From Pseudocercospora fijiensis CIRAD86 (Eukaryota > Ascomycota > Dothideomycetes > Mycosphaerellales > Mycosphaerellaceae): a DNA stretch of 64,000 bases. The first letter of the stretch is position 1. Each line of letters opens with the position of its first letter. Position numbers and translations under genes: made by a program. Location of the stretch: contig NW_006921542.1 in NCBI RefSeq assembly GCF_000340215.1, positions 1,578,267-1,642,266 of the forward strand, given 5' to 3'. This document shows positions 21,900 through 34,700 of this stretch, in pieces. Below the pieces are notes generated by a model that had not been told where the DNA came from, did not search any database, and was given only the letters and a program-made list of their open reading frames with translations.

Positions 21900-24800
21900 C
21901 CTAACTTCGTAGTAGTAAGGGGGGTTTGCTAAGCACTTTACCTATAGTAGAGCTAAAGAGCCTTAGTTACTTCGCACACGTCGATATACGACAAACCTAT
22001 AGTAGCTATAATAATAGCGCCTATTATCGAAAACTAGCTATATATATAGTAATGTTTTACTATATCGAATACAGGTTATATAACCGGCTACTTAAAAGCT
22101 CCTACGGCTATAAGCAATATAGAAACAAGTGCGAGAAACGCGTCGTACTAAAAGAATTTACCGAGTACGATTCTACTATAAATAATACCGCGAAGCGAGT
22201 CCGACTTAACTTATATACGATCTAAGGTAGCGACTAGAGCGCTAAACAAGCCGACGACAGATCGATACTAGAAGGTATATAGTAAGACGTAAATAAAGAA
22301 GGTATAATAGAAGCTGTTCTAGTAACGATATTAATACTAATAGTACTAGTGCTATAGGAAGATAAAGGAAGTATAGATAGTATTAAATAGGATAGATATC
22401 TTAAATTACCGGAATTCGATATATAAGATAGCCTAGCGGACGAAGACGAAATAGAAAGCGTATAGGCAACTGCCGCCGGAACGATAATAACGCTAGGAAG
22501 CTAGAAGTTAATAAGATTACGGCTAATACTAAAAGGCTACCGTACCGTAGATAATATCGATATATTTAGTAAATACACTAGCTATACCGCTAGTAAGCCT
22601 ATAGCTAGGTATAGTGAAATTACAGTTTAGTATAGTAGAGTAAATACAAGCGCCTAATCTATAAGCAGCGTTTAAATACGAATATAAGATACTTCGGGCA
22701 AGTACGGAATATTTAAGTTACTATTCGATATAAGCTTTATATAATTCTTAAAAAGAGAGAGAATATCCGGATATACAATTACGAGGCTTTTCGAAAACGA
22801 GAGGCTAGTACTACTATACGATCTACTAAGCTAGAAAAGCGTAAAGGTTATAACGTCGAAACTACGAGCCGGCGGTATACTACTATCGAGGGTATTAGGT
22901 TAAATAAAGGTTCGAAAGCTATACCTTCCGACAAGTCGAACGGGTTACGGTAGTGTAGAACTAGTACTACGATACCGATCCGTTAAGAAAGCAGTAATGT
23001 TCTTAACAGGTTATAGTAGCTTTAGGAATAATCTAGTATATAAGCTATATCGAGCGTAGACGACTAACGACCTACTACGGCGAATCTACTCTAATATAGC
23101 GTTAGTAGACTAGTAGTAGGATACCTAGAGTAAGATAAATATAGACGGCGTAACGATTATACCTCTAATCGTATTAACCGATAAAACGTAGATAACTAAC
23201 TACTAAGGTAACTTAATAGTATACCCTATATACCTTACTATCGGAAACCTATACGTACGAGTACGTAACGCGAACAATAGACCCGGTACGATCTTACTAG
23301 GACTACTACCGGTCGTTAAGGATAGCGATAGTTTTACTAAAAACAGTATATATTATATATCGATAGTCTATATCTTTCGCTCTACTATAAAAGCGGCCGA
23401 CGGCGAGGGCTAGGACATTATATACGTAGATAGCGCGACGCGCAGGTGCTTTCTAATCTTAGTAGTAATATTAGTAGACTATAAATAGCAAAATGCAATT
23501 ACCGGAGTTAAGATAAATGTATATTGTCTAAGTTGCCTAGTATACCCGATAGAACGAGAGTACCTCGATATTATAGTAGAATAGCGGTTATACGACTCTA
23601 CGAAGTAGCGATATCTAAGGTAATGTAAAGGCGAATATATAGCGAAGGATCCGTAGAACGTCTACGATATCGATTGCTTTATATAGTACTAGAAACACGT
23701 CGATATATACCGGTCTTTAGTAGTAGATATACTATACTAGCTACTAAAAGGAGTGCTAATATAGGTAATCTAATAGACTACGGACCTACTAGTAGATAAG
23801 ATAAGCTATATAAAAACGAGGAGATACCGACTAGTTACCGACTCGACCCCGAATAGGGGCCTATCTACTAAAACAAGAAAGCTAGGGAAAACAGTAGTAT
23901 AAGGGATTATCGATATAATACTAGACAGACGGTTCGCGTATATACCCGTATATACTAATCTTCGCAAGTTTTACTACTACTTAGTAGTTACTTAGTAGAT
24001 AGGCTAAGAGTAGTAAAGCGTCCTACGAGTCTTATTAGTTATATTTATACTACTACTCGAAGAGGTCTATTAACCGTAGCCGATAAGATTTCTACGTATA
24101 CTAGTAGACTTTACTATTCTAGCGATATATAGATACTATAACAACGAAACAGTTAAGTATCTAAGGATAGCATTGTACCGGATAAACGAATAGAAGAATA
24201 TGTTTCGCTTATATAGGGTAATAAAGGTATAGAAGAGGGCCTAGCGGGAAGCGAAGGCTACTACGCGAAGAACGAACGATTTAAATAACGACGATACAGT
24301 TATAATAGACGAGGGCGACGAAGCTAACGAGCTAATAATAATACAAATAGAAGGGCACTTTAATATACCGAAATTCGACGGTATAATATATGCCCCGAGC
24401 TATATTAAGACGTTCGGCAATCTTCTAGACTTAAATACCGGCTATTTCGAGCACAAATACTATAAACTACTAAAGCTTATATTTCGGCTAACAAATAAGA
24501 AGCCTAGCTAGGAAGAAAGTATACTAGATAGCGATACTAATAGATTAAATATATAGGCCGAAGACGACAAAGAATATATAGCAATCCCTATAAATGCTTA
24601 TACCGTTAAGGAGTATATATAATAGCTAATAATGCTAACTATAGTACGGCTAGTAGAGGATATCCTAGGATACTAGCCCGATAAATAGAGGAACGGAAAG
24701 AAATTAGTTAAGTAGATTACGATAAGGGAGGCTATAGCTATAATAGAAGAGAACCTAGGTCGCGACTTCCGATAAGCGATTACGGTATTCGTACGGTAAT

Positions 24801-25630
24801 AGGGTGCCTACGATAAGAATAGCGTATTAAGTACCGCAGCCGACCCTAATAATATCGTAACGGATTACGTATACGTCCTAGATATAGAGATCTGCTTCTA
24901 CGGTAGAATCCGATACTAGAAGCCTATAGGTAAGGATATAGAATATCCTAACGTAGTAGTAGCTAACTTCGCGAGATATATACTAAATTAGGAGGGGCTC
25001 TACGGTAACAGATATTATAATTTTATATAGGTATAGGAATACAACGTTAATTGTATAGAAACACCTAATAAATTAGCGGTTCGATTCGGTAGTCGCCTAC
25101 TAGCGTAACTAAAGTACGTAATCTCGATTAATATAGAAATAGGAATTAAATATAGGAAGGGGCTTAGGACGAAATAGAGGCCCGTTATAGGCGTTTTTAT
25201 TAAGCTTTACGACTATATTAACGACAAGAGCGAGTATAAGGATACGTATAGTCTAACGACAATCTAGCTACGGCGTCTTTTACTATACTATAGTAGACTT
25301 AAAGGGCGACGGATATATAGCCTACTACTAGTTTATTATATATTATACGCCGTACCCGTAGACGAAGGCGCCCTATATAGGACTCGCTATATTAATAGTA
25401 TAGTTAATTTCGAGACGTATAATACAATTTACGACGAGGAATAGGAGGATAAGGAAATGCGAGCTATAAAGGCTTATAGGCGAGTAATAAAAAGGCAACG
25501 TACCGAGTAGAGTATATAGAAATCGTACCTTCGAAATATAGAGGACAATAATACTAAGGCAGCGAAGAATGATTTAATAGTTAATAGAGAACGTATAATA
25601 TAGGATATAGCGATATATAGTAACGACGGT
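21900..25630 (+). pseudogene. Plavaka-type transposase relic
   Basis: Plavaka elements are large fungal cut-and-paste transposons related to CACTA/CMC elements. The N-terminus, in an open stretch near 21926-22225, contains KSSYGYKQYRNKCEKR. With Cys and His restored at RIP-derived Tyr, it resembles a C2H2-like finger. The core around 23.08-23.33 kb reads YSNIALVD---DT (three adjacent stops, likely a former Trp triplet), TIIPLIVLTDKT, YPIYLTIGNLYVRVRN and ILLGLLPVVKD, which matches the conserved Plavaka block. A Cys-containing segment near 23.5 kb (CLSCLVYPIERE), a block near 23.7 kb (DILY-LLKGVL) and HFNIPKFDGI with NLLDLNTGYFEHKYYKLLKL near 24.36-24.48 kb follow in family order. All coding Trp and Gln are converted, so the transposase is dead. 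Confidence 0.8.
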
Positions 25631-25796
25631 TAGAAGTAATAGTAATATACTTAAACCTATAGTACTACTAGTATATTCTAGTTTAGACCGAGTCGACTAA
25701 TATAACCGAATCGAAGAGTCGATAAGTATTAATATAGTAATATACGAATAGTATAAACATTACTAACGACTACGACTACGAGCGACCCGGAGCGAT

Positions 25797-26000
25797 CCTA
25801 TATATATAAAAATTTACCTAAGCGATCCTATCGATCGCGTCGATCGCGTCGATACTATTAATCCTAAGCGACCTAGGCGCGAGTTAAGTCGCGACTCGGT
25901 CGCTTAGGATCGCTTAGGATCGCTTAGGATCGCTTAGGATCGCTTAGGATCGATAGGATCGATAGGATCGACGCGATTAGAAAAAAAGTTTTCGTAATAG
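25797..26000 (+). repeat. Right cluster of GATCG repeats with perfect 10-bp array
   Basis: Five perfect tandem copies of cgcttaggat occupy 25901-25950, followed by two of cgataggat and then cgacgcgattag. Just upstream are cgatcgcgtcgatcgcgtcg and related words. The same words recur near 6.3 kb. They lie just beyond the Plavaka-type transposase, as subterminal repeats of such an element would. Confidence 0.75.
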
Positions 26001-26944
26001 AATAGCTTCCTACTATTTATTCTTACTAGCCCTTAGACCGACTCTCTCTACTCTCTCGCCGTTAATTAACTTATTAGAGCTAAACCTATCGACTATAGAG
26101 TTCTAACTTTAGATCGATATCCTATACTCTTTTAGAGATAAAGAAGTAGACTTCTCGGACTTAAAGTATAAACTATTAGTACTATCTAGGCGCCTACTTA
26201 ATCGAGTATCCGAGTAGTATTACTAGAGCGATAGTATAGTACTACTAAGAATCTTTTTAGTATAGGCGCTACTAGAGCGTATTTCGCGAATTGTCTTAGT
26301 AAGCCGTATTAGCGTACTTTTAGTTCGATTCTACTTCTAAATAAGAGCTTCGAGCTATATATCTTTATAAGAGTATAGCTATATAATTACTTATAGCTAC
26401 TAAGCTCCTTATCTTCCTTATCCGCCCCGCTAATCGGCTATAATATAGCTCTAGACCCCTCTTAGCTCCTTAATACTCCTAATAGGCTATTATAGAATAT
26501 ATACTTCTAGCGTACCTTTAAGAGCTTATAGAACTTAGGATATCTCTTAAGCAATACTTAAATAAGCTTCTTCTAAATAATTAGCGACTGTCCGGTCTAG
26601 GTCCTTCTTATAGTTAGATATAAGACGTATATATATCTTAAGTAGCTCGCGTTTTAAATATCCTTCGTAGCCTTCGGTAGAATCTTAATAGGACTTCTAA
26701 GAGTTTAAGATAGGCGTAGGGATAGGTTCGGGGTTAGTATTAGTAGATAGTTATATCCTAAGATCGCGTTCTCTAAGAAATACCGCTCTAATAGGACTAT
26801 ATAGAGATATTGCTTTAAACATTATTTCCTCTTCGAGAATATAGTATCTCTAAAGCTTTAGTCCTCGAAATTAGATAATACGGTACGCTATTATAGTACT
26901 ACTAAACTTAACGATTATATAATTAGTAAAAAATAGTATTTCTA
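26001..26944. other. RIP-degraded sequence, possible plus-strand coding remnant
   Basis: A plus-strand block near 26.15-26.4 kb reads DLKYKLLVLSRRLLNRVSEY and onward with RIP-type stops, so it may be an old coding fragment. No family was recognised. It lies outside the right repeat cluster of the Plavaka-like block. Confidence 0.3.
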
Positions 26945-28274
26945 TCTAATAGGTAAAATCTTTAAAGATTTAAATACTAAAATTGTAGTAGTAAGATCTA
27001 GAAACCTAGATTATTATACTCTAATCCAAATACTAATAAAATTATAATAATTAGATCTAGACATTTAGATACTAATACTATAATCCTAATACTAGAATCG
27101 TAATAATAATATCTATATACTTAGATCGTAGTACTAGGATATAGATACAAGACTTGTAATAATAAGATCTAGAAACTTAGATCGTAATAGTACGATCCAA
27201 ATACTAGAATCGTAGTTATAGGATCTATATACCTAGATCGTAGTACTACGATCCGAATACTAGAGTTATAATAATAAGATCTATAAACCTAGATTATAAT
27301 ACTCCGATCCGAATACTAGTAAAATTATACTAATACGGTCTAATTACTAGAATCGTAATAATACGATCCGAACCCTAGAATTATTCTAATAAGATTAAGA
27401 AACCTATATTATAATACTATAATCTAAAAAGTACTAATAGTAAGAAAGTAGGATTTATAAATATAGATCGTAATACTACGATCCGAATAGTACTAGGATC
27501 GTAATAATAGGATCTAGAGACTTAGATTGTAATACTACGATCCTAATAGTACTAGAATCGTAAAAATAAGATCTAGAAACTTAGATTATAATACTATAAT
27601 CCGAAGAGTACTAATATTATAATAATAAGATCTATATACCTAGATCGTAAGATTACGATCCGAATAGTAGTAGAATCGTAATATTAAAATCTAAAAAATT
27701 AGATCGTAATACTATAATCCGAATAGTACTAAGATACTAGTAGTAGGATCTATATACTTATATTATACTAATGTAATCTAAAGCCCTAGATTCTAATATT
27801 ATAACTTAAAGGCGTAAGCTTTTCTAATATAATCCGAATACTTAAATTGAAATAATAGGATCTATATATTTAGATTATAACTATACGATCTAGATACTAA
27901 ACATATAGTAATAGGGTCTATATACTTAAATTCTAATAACGCGAGCTAAACGCTTAAACTTTAATAATATAATTTAAATCTTTATATTATTCTAAGTTTA
28001 TAGATCTTATTATTACGATTTGAGTCCTACTCAGATCGTACTATTACTATCTAAGTATATAGACCTTATTATTATAACTTTAGTACTTAGATCGTAGGAT
28101 TATAATCTATGTATTTAGATCTTATTATTATAACTTTAGTACTATTCGGCTCGTAGTTTTATGATTTAAGTTTCTAGATCCTATTATTATACCTTTAGTA
28201 CTATTCTAATTATAGTATTACGATCTCAGTTTCTAAATCTTGTTATTACGATTTTAGTACTATTCGGACCGTAG
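26945..28274. repeat. Degenerate satellite of about 60-bp units with an orientation switch
   Basis: The consensus pieces taatagatctagaaacctagat and cgtaatactacgatccgaat (shown in part) recur roughly every 55-70 bases from about 26.95 to 27.96 kb. From about 27.99 to 28.27 kb the same words appear reverse-complemented. Each unit also contains short inverted words (agatctag, gatcgta/tacgatc). Between the two halves about 30 bases lack the motif. Units are too diverged to be a recent expansion. Confidence 0.8.
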
Positions 28275-28958
28275 TTCTTTTTTAAGGAGTGCAAAGCTTA
28301 GTAAATATAAACAAAGAACTTTGTATAGTCTAAGCTATATACTCTACCGTAATACTATATCGTCTCTAAGTACTTCTCTCCTTAGCGAGCGGTATTTAAT
28401 TATAGTTATTTCTACTACATTTTCCGAATATAGCCTTAGTCTTATTCTAAGAGAGATCCTAGCGGTATACGACTACTTAGATTAGGTAATATTGTCTATT
28501 CCTTACTATAGTATATATATCTAGTAGGTCTAGATAATACTATCTTAGTACTATATCTTTTTATATACTAGACTCTAATCTTCCTAGTCGTACTCTAGCG
28601 TTACTTATATAAGATATTTTATACTATTAATATAAATCGTATAGTATATCTCTTATAAAGTTCGGTATCTTTATTATTTTATAGATTATAGGATTGCTTC
28701 CTTCGTTAGCGTAATATAGGAATCTTACTAAATATCCCCCTTATCCCTTTTCTAAGTACTACTACTTTATTTATCGGTAATTCCCTTCTATTCTACTAGT
28801 AACAATCGGGCTTAGGGCTAGTATAAAAAGTCACGAGATTTACGTAATTAGTACAGTTCTAGAAGGGTTATAAGTCCTAAACGACGGCTAGAATAGTCTA
28901 GTATTTAATAGGGCCTCGCTACGTTATTATCGCTATTATTCAGTTTAAGGTTTCTTAG
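28275..28958. other. Unassigned AT-rich stretch
   Basis: No coding relic, RNA gene or repeat was recognised between the satellite and the telomere-like motifs. Confidence 0.35.
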
Positions 28959-29060
28959 GCTAGGGCTACTAAGCGTTATACTAGGGTTGCTAAGCGTTTT
29001 AGGATTAGGGTAGGGTTAGCGTAGGGTTACTATAGGGCACTTTAGTATTAGGGTTAGGCG
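28959..29060 (+). repeat. Cluster of telomere-like TTAGGG-related words
   Basis: About 100 bases contain repeated variants of the fungal telomere unit on the plus strand: ctagggttgctaag, ggattagggtagggttag, cgtagggttac and attagggttagg. They are irregular, so this is not an intact telomere. It may be an old interstitial telomeric patch or a chance G-rich stretch. Confidence 0.4.
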
Positions 29061-29699
29061 TCTAGTAGGGCGCGAGCGTCGAGCTAATTAGCTATAACTA
29101 ACGATATAGCTAGGGCCGCGGGCTAATTAGCTTACGATAGGAACGCTCGGCCTTACGCGCGACGTCGACGAGCCTATTTACTATTTATCGCCTCCCTTAT
29201 AGAACTATACTCTATCTCTTTAATATTATAATATCGAAGATATAAAAGAATATATTCTCGCGCCTACGTATCTTTCTATAGCCTAAAGACTCGAGCTATC
29301 TCTTTTATAGTATTACTTTAAATATAATAGAGGTCTAGGTAATTTCTAAAGAACGTTAAGCTATTAGTAATATCGTTCTTACGGCGATCCTTAGTAGCTT
29401 TCCCGCGAACGGCGGCGGCTTATAGGGTAGCAAATTCGTTACCTGTATATTACTCGAGGGCCTATATCGTCGTAGATCCCCTTATATAAAGGATATCTCC
29501 TATTTCTTTCGGTAGCTCTTTAAAGAGCACCTCTTTAAGTCGGTAATAGATTAGTTTAGTGCCTTTAATAACGTTATTAACGCTTCTTAGATTGTCGTAG
29601 ATAATATCTACCTTAGTTTAGCGGGATAGCTTAGCGGATTAAAGATACCGTATCTATTCGAGTAGGGTATTATAATTGCTTAGTCGCTAGTCGGTAGGA
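29061..29699. other. Unassigned sequence before the LTR element
   Basis: It includes the word gctaattagct twice near 29.07 and 29.13 kb in a CpG-rich context. No coding relic was recognised. Confidence 0.35.
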
Positions 29700-29876
29700 A
29701 CTATTACAATCTTCGCCTATAGGTTAAGTAAAAGTTACTAAGCGGTTACGTAACTATTAATACCTAAGGTATCTACTCGATCGATATACCTCGTTTATAG
29801 TCGCTCTAGGGAGACTTCTTCTCTCTATCGACTCTTTAACTTAGATAGTCGTTTAATATACTAATATTTTAATAGA
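29700..29876 (+). repeat. 5' LTR
   Basis: This aligns with 35773-35961. Shared blocks include cctataggttaagtaaaagt, ggttacgtaactattaatac, tcgatcgatatacctcgttt and the end taatatactaatat-ttaata. The right copy has about 12 extra bases near its end. Differences are mostly transitions. Confidence 0.82.
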
Positions 29877-30109
29877 AAAGTCGATTACTATCTTACCGTA
29901 ACTACGTTACGGCTCTATAATATATTATTGTCCTTACTATCTACTATTATACTATATTCTATACTATACTAAACAGGATTTATAGCGCTAGCGCTATTAC
30001 CCCTTATATCGATCTATTACCTAATCTACCGATATACGACCTACTATTACTCTAACGCGCCGAGCGTACCTTTCTTACTATAGAATCCGCCGAAGGCTCC
30101 TTCGGTCGC

Positions 30110-31700
30110 GGTTCTACCGACTAAACTGCCTTTAGATATAATAATGCTAGCTTTACTAAGATCCCGTCCTACGAAGAACTAGTAGCTATTCTTATTAAGA
30201 AGGGGTACTTAGACGCCGAATTACAAGCTCGCTAGATATACGCTAAACTCCTTAAATATAAAGGACTTATTATTTAGGCTCTCTAAATTATAGACGAAGC
30301 TAAGTCTAACTACGATAGTATATAAGAAGCTATAAACTACGTATAAGAGTTATATAATAACGAGTAGTAAGAGGTTAAGAATCGAGATAACTAGATTGCT
30401 ACCTTAATAAATAACAATTCTAAGCTATACGTAGCTTATAACGCGCTTCTTGCCGCAAACGCCGCACTTAAGACTAATAGCAAGAAGCTAGTAGCATTTC
30501 CGCCCGTTCTACTACTCCCTCCGCTTCCTCCCTTACTAAAGGGAAACCTTCTACCGCCTCTGCTACTATTACTAAAGGGTTAACCGGATTAGAGCTAGTA
30601 GGCTAGTTAGAAGCAATAGACGCTATAGGGTCCGCCGTAGGTTTAGCCTACCGTCCCTAAGTTAAAATCGGATAAGGTAGAGATCGAGAAGTATAGCGGC
30701 GATCGTACTAGGTTAAAGCTGTTTATCTAAGCACCAACCACAAAGTAGATAAAGAACGCAAACCGCTACCTAACTAAAGAATCTACGTTAGTTTATACGT
30801 ATAGCCTACTTTAAGGCAATAGTAAGAGCATAGTATTATATCTAGTAGATACGGCCGAAGATACTAATATAGTAACTTTTGCTAAGGAAATTAATATAAT
30901 ACTAAAACTCTATCGCATCCTACGTGTTGTGTATAGTAACACCGATAAGAAAGCTACTATACGACGCGAACTTATAGAGCTTAAGTAGGGTAAAGACTTC
31001 TTTACCGCTTTCCTCTCCAAGTTCTATAAGGTTATAGCAATCTTAAAGTATAACGAAGAGTCTAGGAAGGGCGGCCTGCTAGTGAAGATATCTACTAAGC
31101 TAAGGGATTAAAAGGGCGGCTAGGAGATAGTGCCCTTAACGTATACTAGACTTATATAGAAGCTTACTGCCGCTAAATAAGCTATTCGCGACCGCTAGGT
31201 AGAAGTTAATAAGGTTATAAGAGGTTATACTACGAAGAGCCTACACACCACATATAGCACTAAGCTACGCTCTAACGCCGCCGCCGTAGGAGGTTCTTCG
31301 AATAATAATAATAGTAGTAACTCTAACTCCGCCTCTGCTACTACGTTAAGCGCTAGCAACCGTAATAACTCTACCGGTCCTATCTATTATAACTCTACGC
31401 CTACTATTACTACGATATAAGGCGGTAGGGCTATAGACCTCTTATAAGTTAATACGACGGGTCTACGCCCGAAGCTTACCGACGACGAGAAGAATTAGTA
31501 CCGAGTATAGAGCCTATGCCTATACTATAGACAAGTAGGCTACGTTGCTATATCTAAGAAGTGTCCGTAGCTATAGCGCTATAAGTAGCGAATAAACCTG
31601 TCTACCGCTAGCACTTTACCTACTAACGCTACTTTAGGTACTAGAGATTAGTAGCAAGCCTCTTAGTAGGGAAATACTTAACTTATTCTAATTAATGTCG
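30110..31700 (+). pseudogene. Gypsy gag relic with zinc knuckle
   Basis: The capsid-type region around 30.68-31.1 kb reads VEIEKYSGDRTRLKLFI, NANRYLTKESTLVYTYSLL and LVDTAEDTNIVTFAKEI. A Ser/Asn-rich linker follows near 31.3 kb. Near 31.51-31.57 kb a nucleic-acid-binding knuckle reads CLYYRQVGYVAISKKC, where the two Tyr fit Cys and His lost to RIP. Gag formed the particle and packaged element RNA. The start is approximate and stops are at Gln/Trp positions. Confidence 0.75.
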
Positions 31701-31779
31701 CGATTAGAAGTTAGAAGATAGAAGAGTAGGAAAGAAGAAGACTAAGAAGCTATAATATAACAAATATACTCCTTTGTAA

Positions 31780-34700
31780 ATTAGTATACTCGTAGTATAA
31801 ACCGATAGCATTAAATACGATAGTATTACACCCGATAGCAATATAGAATACCTTGTTCTACTATATATAGGTATAAGTACGATTCTCGATAATAAAGCTT
31901 ATTTATTATTTATAATAGTTAATAACGGTTATACTAGCCCTTCCTTTATAAATACCTTCTACGCGTATTTGTACGGCCTAACTCCGTAAGCTCTTACCTA
32001 CCTACGTACCTTAAGTGCCTTTAATAGCAAGTTCGTAGCTAATATTACTTACTATATAAAAGCGGCTATAAGTATTAATGGCTATATAGAATATATTACC
32101 TTCTACCTTACTACTCTATAGTACCTAATTATCCTCGGTATACCGTAGCTTAAACGATATAATCCTCGTATTAACTAGCAGTACGATACCGTACTATTCG
32201 ACTCGGATTATTGCCGTAAATACTATAACTAGTATAGGACGCTAGTTCGTACGTACTTAGTAAACTATAAGAGCCTCGCTAACTATAAGGCTACTAAAGT
32301 TACCGATACTCTAGTAATCTAGCCGACTCCGCTACCTCTCGAGTATTACGCGCTAATAGTACCCCTCCTACCGGATAATAACGAAGACAACCTCGTAAAA
32401 ACAATAAAACGGTACGCCGCGCGGCGAAACTACGTACTATCTTACGAGCCTAGTATATCGCCTCTACTAAATGTTCCGATACCTACTACCCTTCCGCTAT
32501 CTCCGCTACTATCTACGCCTTATAGACTAAGAACGATAAGTATTAGTTCTATAACTATAGCGGCTATATTAGCGGGTACGTTTAAGACAATATATAAGCG
32601 TAAGAATTATTAGTTCTTCGCGGTTATATTTAAAGATATAGGATAAGTAATAGCCGCTAAGTAAGTAATAGATCCTACTACTAAGCTGCCTTTATATTAG
32701 TATAGATATCTATACGTCTTCTTATAGAGGGATGCTAACGAATTACCCCCGTATCGACTAGGAACCGATTATAAGATTAACCTAACGGGTAAACCTACCT
32801 TTAGACTATTATACTCGATATTATACGAAGAGCTAGAGGGTAATAGGGACTATATTAAAGAGAACCTCGCGAAGGGCTTTATTAGGCTATCTTCCTCTTT
32901 TTGCTCTTTACGAGTCCTATTCGTAAAGTAGCCTAGAGGTAGTCTTCGACTATATATAGATTATTAGAAGTTAAATACTATAATAGAAAAGGATAGGTAT
33001 TCAATACCCTTACTATAAGAGACCTAAGATAAGCTTAGCAAGGCTATTATATTTACTAAGATTAATATTATTAGTATATTTTACCGACTATATATATCCT
33101 AGAGATAAGTAGAAGATAGTATTTCGAACTAGGTACGGGTTGTTTAAATATAATGTTATACTGTTCAGGCTTTATAGCGCTCTATCCGCTTTCTAGCGCT
33201 ATATTAATAGCGTTCTAATCTAACACCTCGATTTCTTCTATATAGCCTACTTTAATAATATCTTAATCTACTCCGAGAACCTCGTAGACTATCGGGTTTA
33301 TATCGATAAGGTTCTTATAGCGCTAGGCAAAGCGGGTCTTTAAGCTAATATCTTAAAGAGCGAGTTTAAAGTAACTAGTATTAAGTATCTCGGCCTAATC
33401 GTATTAACCGAGGGCATAATAATAGACCCCGACAAAATTACTATAGTACTAGATTTGCTAATACCCGAGAACGTTAAGGATATTTAATCCTTCCTAGGGT
33501 TTACGAACTTCTACCGGAGATTTATTAGAGGGTTCTTACGGTTATTAAGGCTAATTGTTACCCTAACCTATAAGGATATACTATTCGTATAGATATAACA
33601 ATACTACGATGCCTTTACCGCCCTAAAGTAAGCGTTTACTTCCGTATATATTCTTATATATTACGATCCTTCTCTACCTATTATAGTAGAGACCGATACT
33701 TCCGACTATATAGCTATAGGCATACTATCGTAATAGTACGCTAAGAAGGACGCCTAGTTGCTAGTAGTGTACTTTAGCTATAAGATATCTCCTACTGAGT
33801 ATAATTACCTAATCTATAATAAGGAACATCTCGCTATCGTATAAGCCTTAGAAACTAAGAGACCTAAAATAGAAGGTAGATAAGGATAATAACCTTTCCG
33901 AGTAATTACTAATTATAGGAACTTAGAATAGTATATAACGACTAAGCAATTAGATTAGAGGCAGACTAGGTAGTCCGAGTTTCTCTCTAGATATAACTTC
34001 GAGATTACCTATAGGCCTAGTCGCTAAGGCGGTAAACCTTAACTATCTTACTCGACGTACTATAGACTTGCCTCGACCCGGAAGCGCCGATCCTCGATTA
34101 ATTTGCGCTTATTAGACTATACTAAAGCCGTATAATATCGGCCTAGCTTGTTTCTTAACTAATAAAGCTAACGCCGCCTATAAAGCGAAGATCTACTTAT
34201 AGGAGTATAGTATTATATAACTAGCCGTAGCTATACTAGATACTAACGTCCTAATCGATATAGCGAGTATTGTTAATCGCGTTAAGAACGCCGTAGCTAG
34301 GGATAAGACAGCTTCTATAATCCGCTCTTGCCTAAACGATAGACTAGGCCCCTAATAGGCCTAAATATACCGCCGTCTAATTGTTAACTTACCGATAATA
34401 GACTACTCTATTATCGCAAACGGCTATATATACCGTATATTAACACTAACCTTACGCTACGTACTAATCTTCTAAGGCTATACTATAACCTCGCTCTAAT
34501 AGGATATCTAGGTAGGAATAAACCCTTCTCCCTACTATCTATAAGCTACTACTAGCTATCTTTACAGAGAGATTATAATAATTACATTTCTAATAATTAT
34601 ACCTGCCTACGCACCAAACCTAACTAATATAGTAAACGCGGATTGCTATAACCTCTTCTAATTCCGACTACGCGGAACGCTACCTTAGAGGCTATTACTA

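Larger units (their letters stand above)
5822..26000 (+). mobile_element. Candidate giant Plavaka-like (CACTA-related) transposon with cargo
   Basis: The block is delimited by GATCG-rich repeat clusters near both edges and carries a Plavaka-type transposase next to the right edge. CACTA-related elements typically have repeats of this kind inside their termini. At the extreme edges ctattacg (5822-5829) faces cgtaatag (25993-26000) as an 8-base inverted match. This is weak, could be chance, and no clear target duplication flanks it. Inside are two large divergent unknown coding relics, an Argonaute relic, two 136-bp tandem arrays and two inverted repeats. Treating the whole 20 kb as one element is inference. 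A smaller transposon next to unrelated relics would look similar. Confidence 0.4.
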
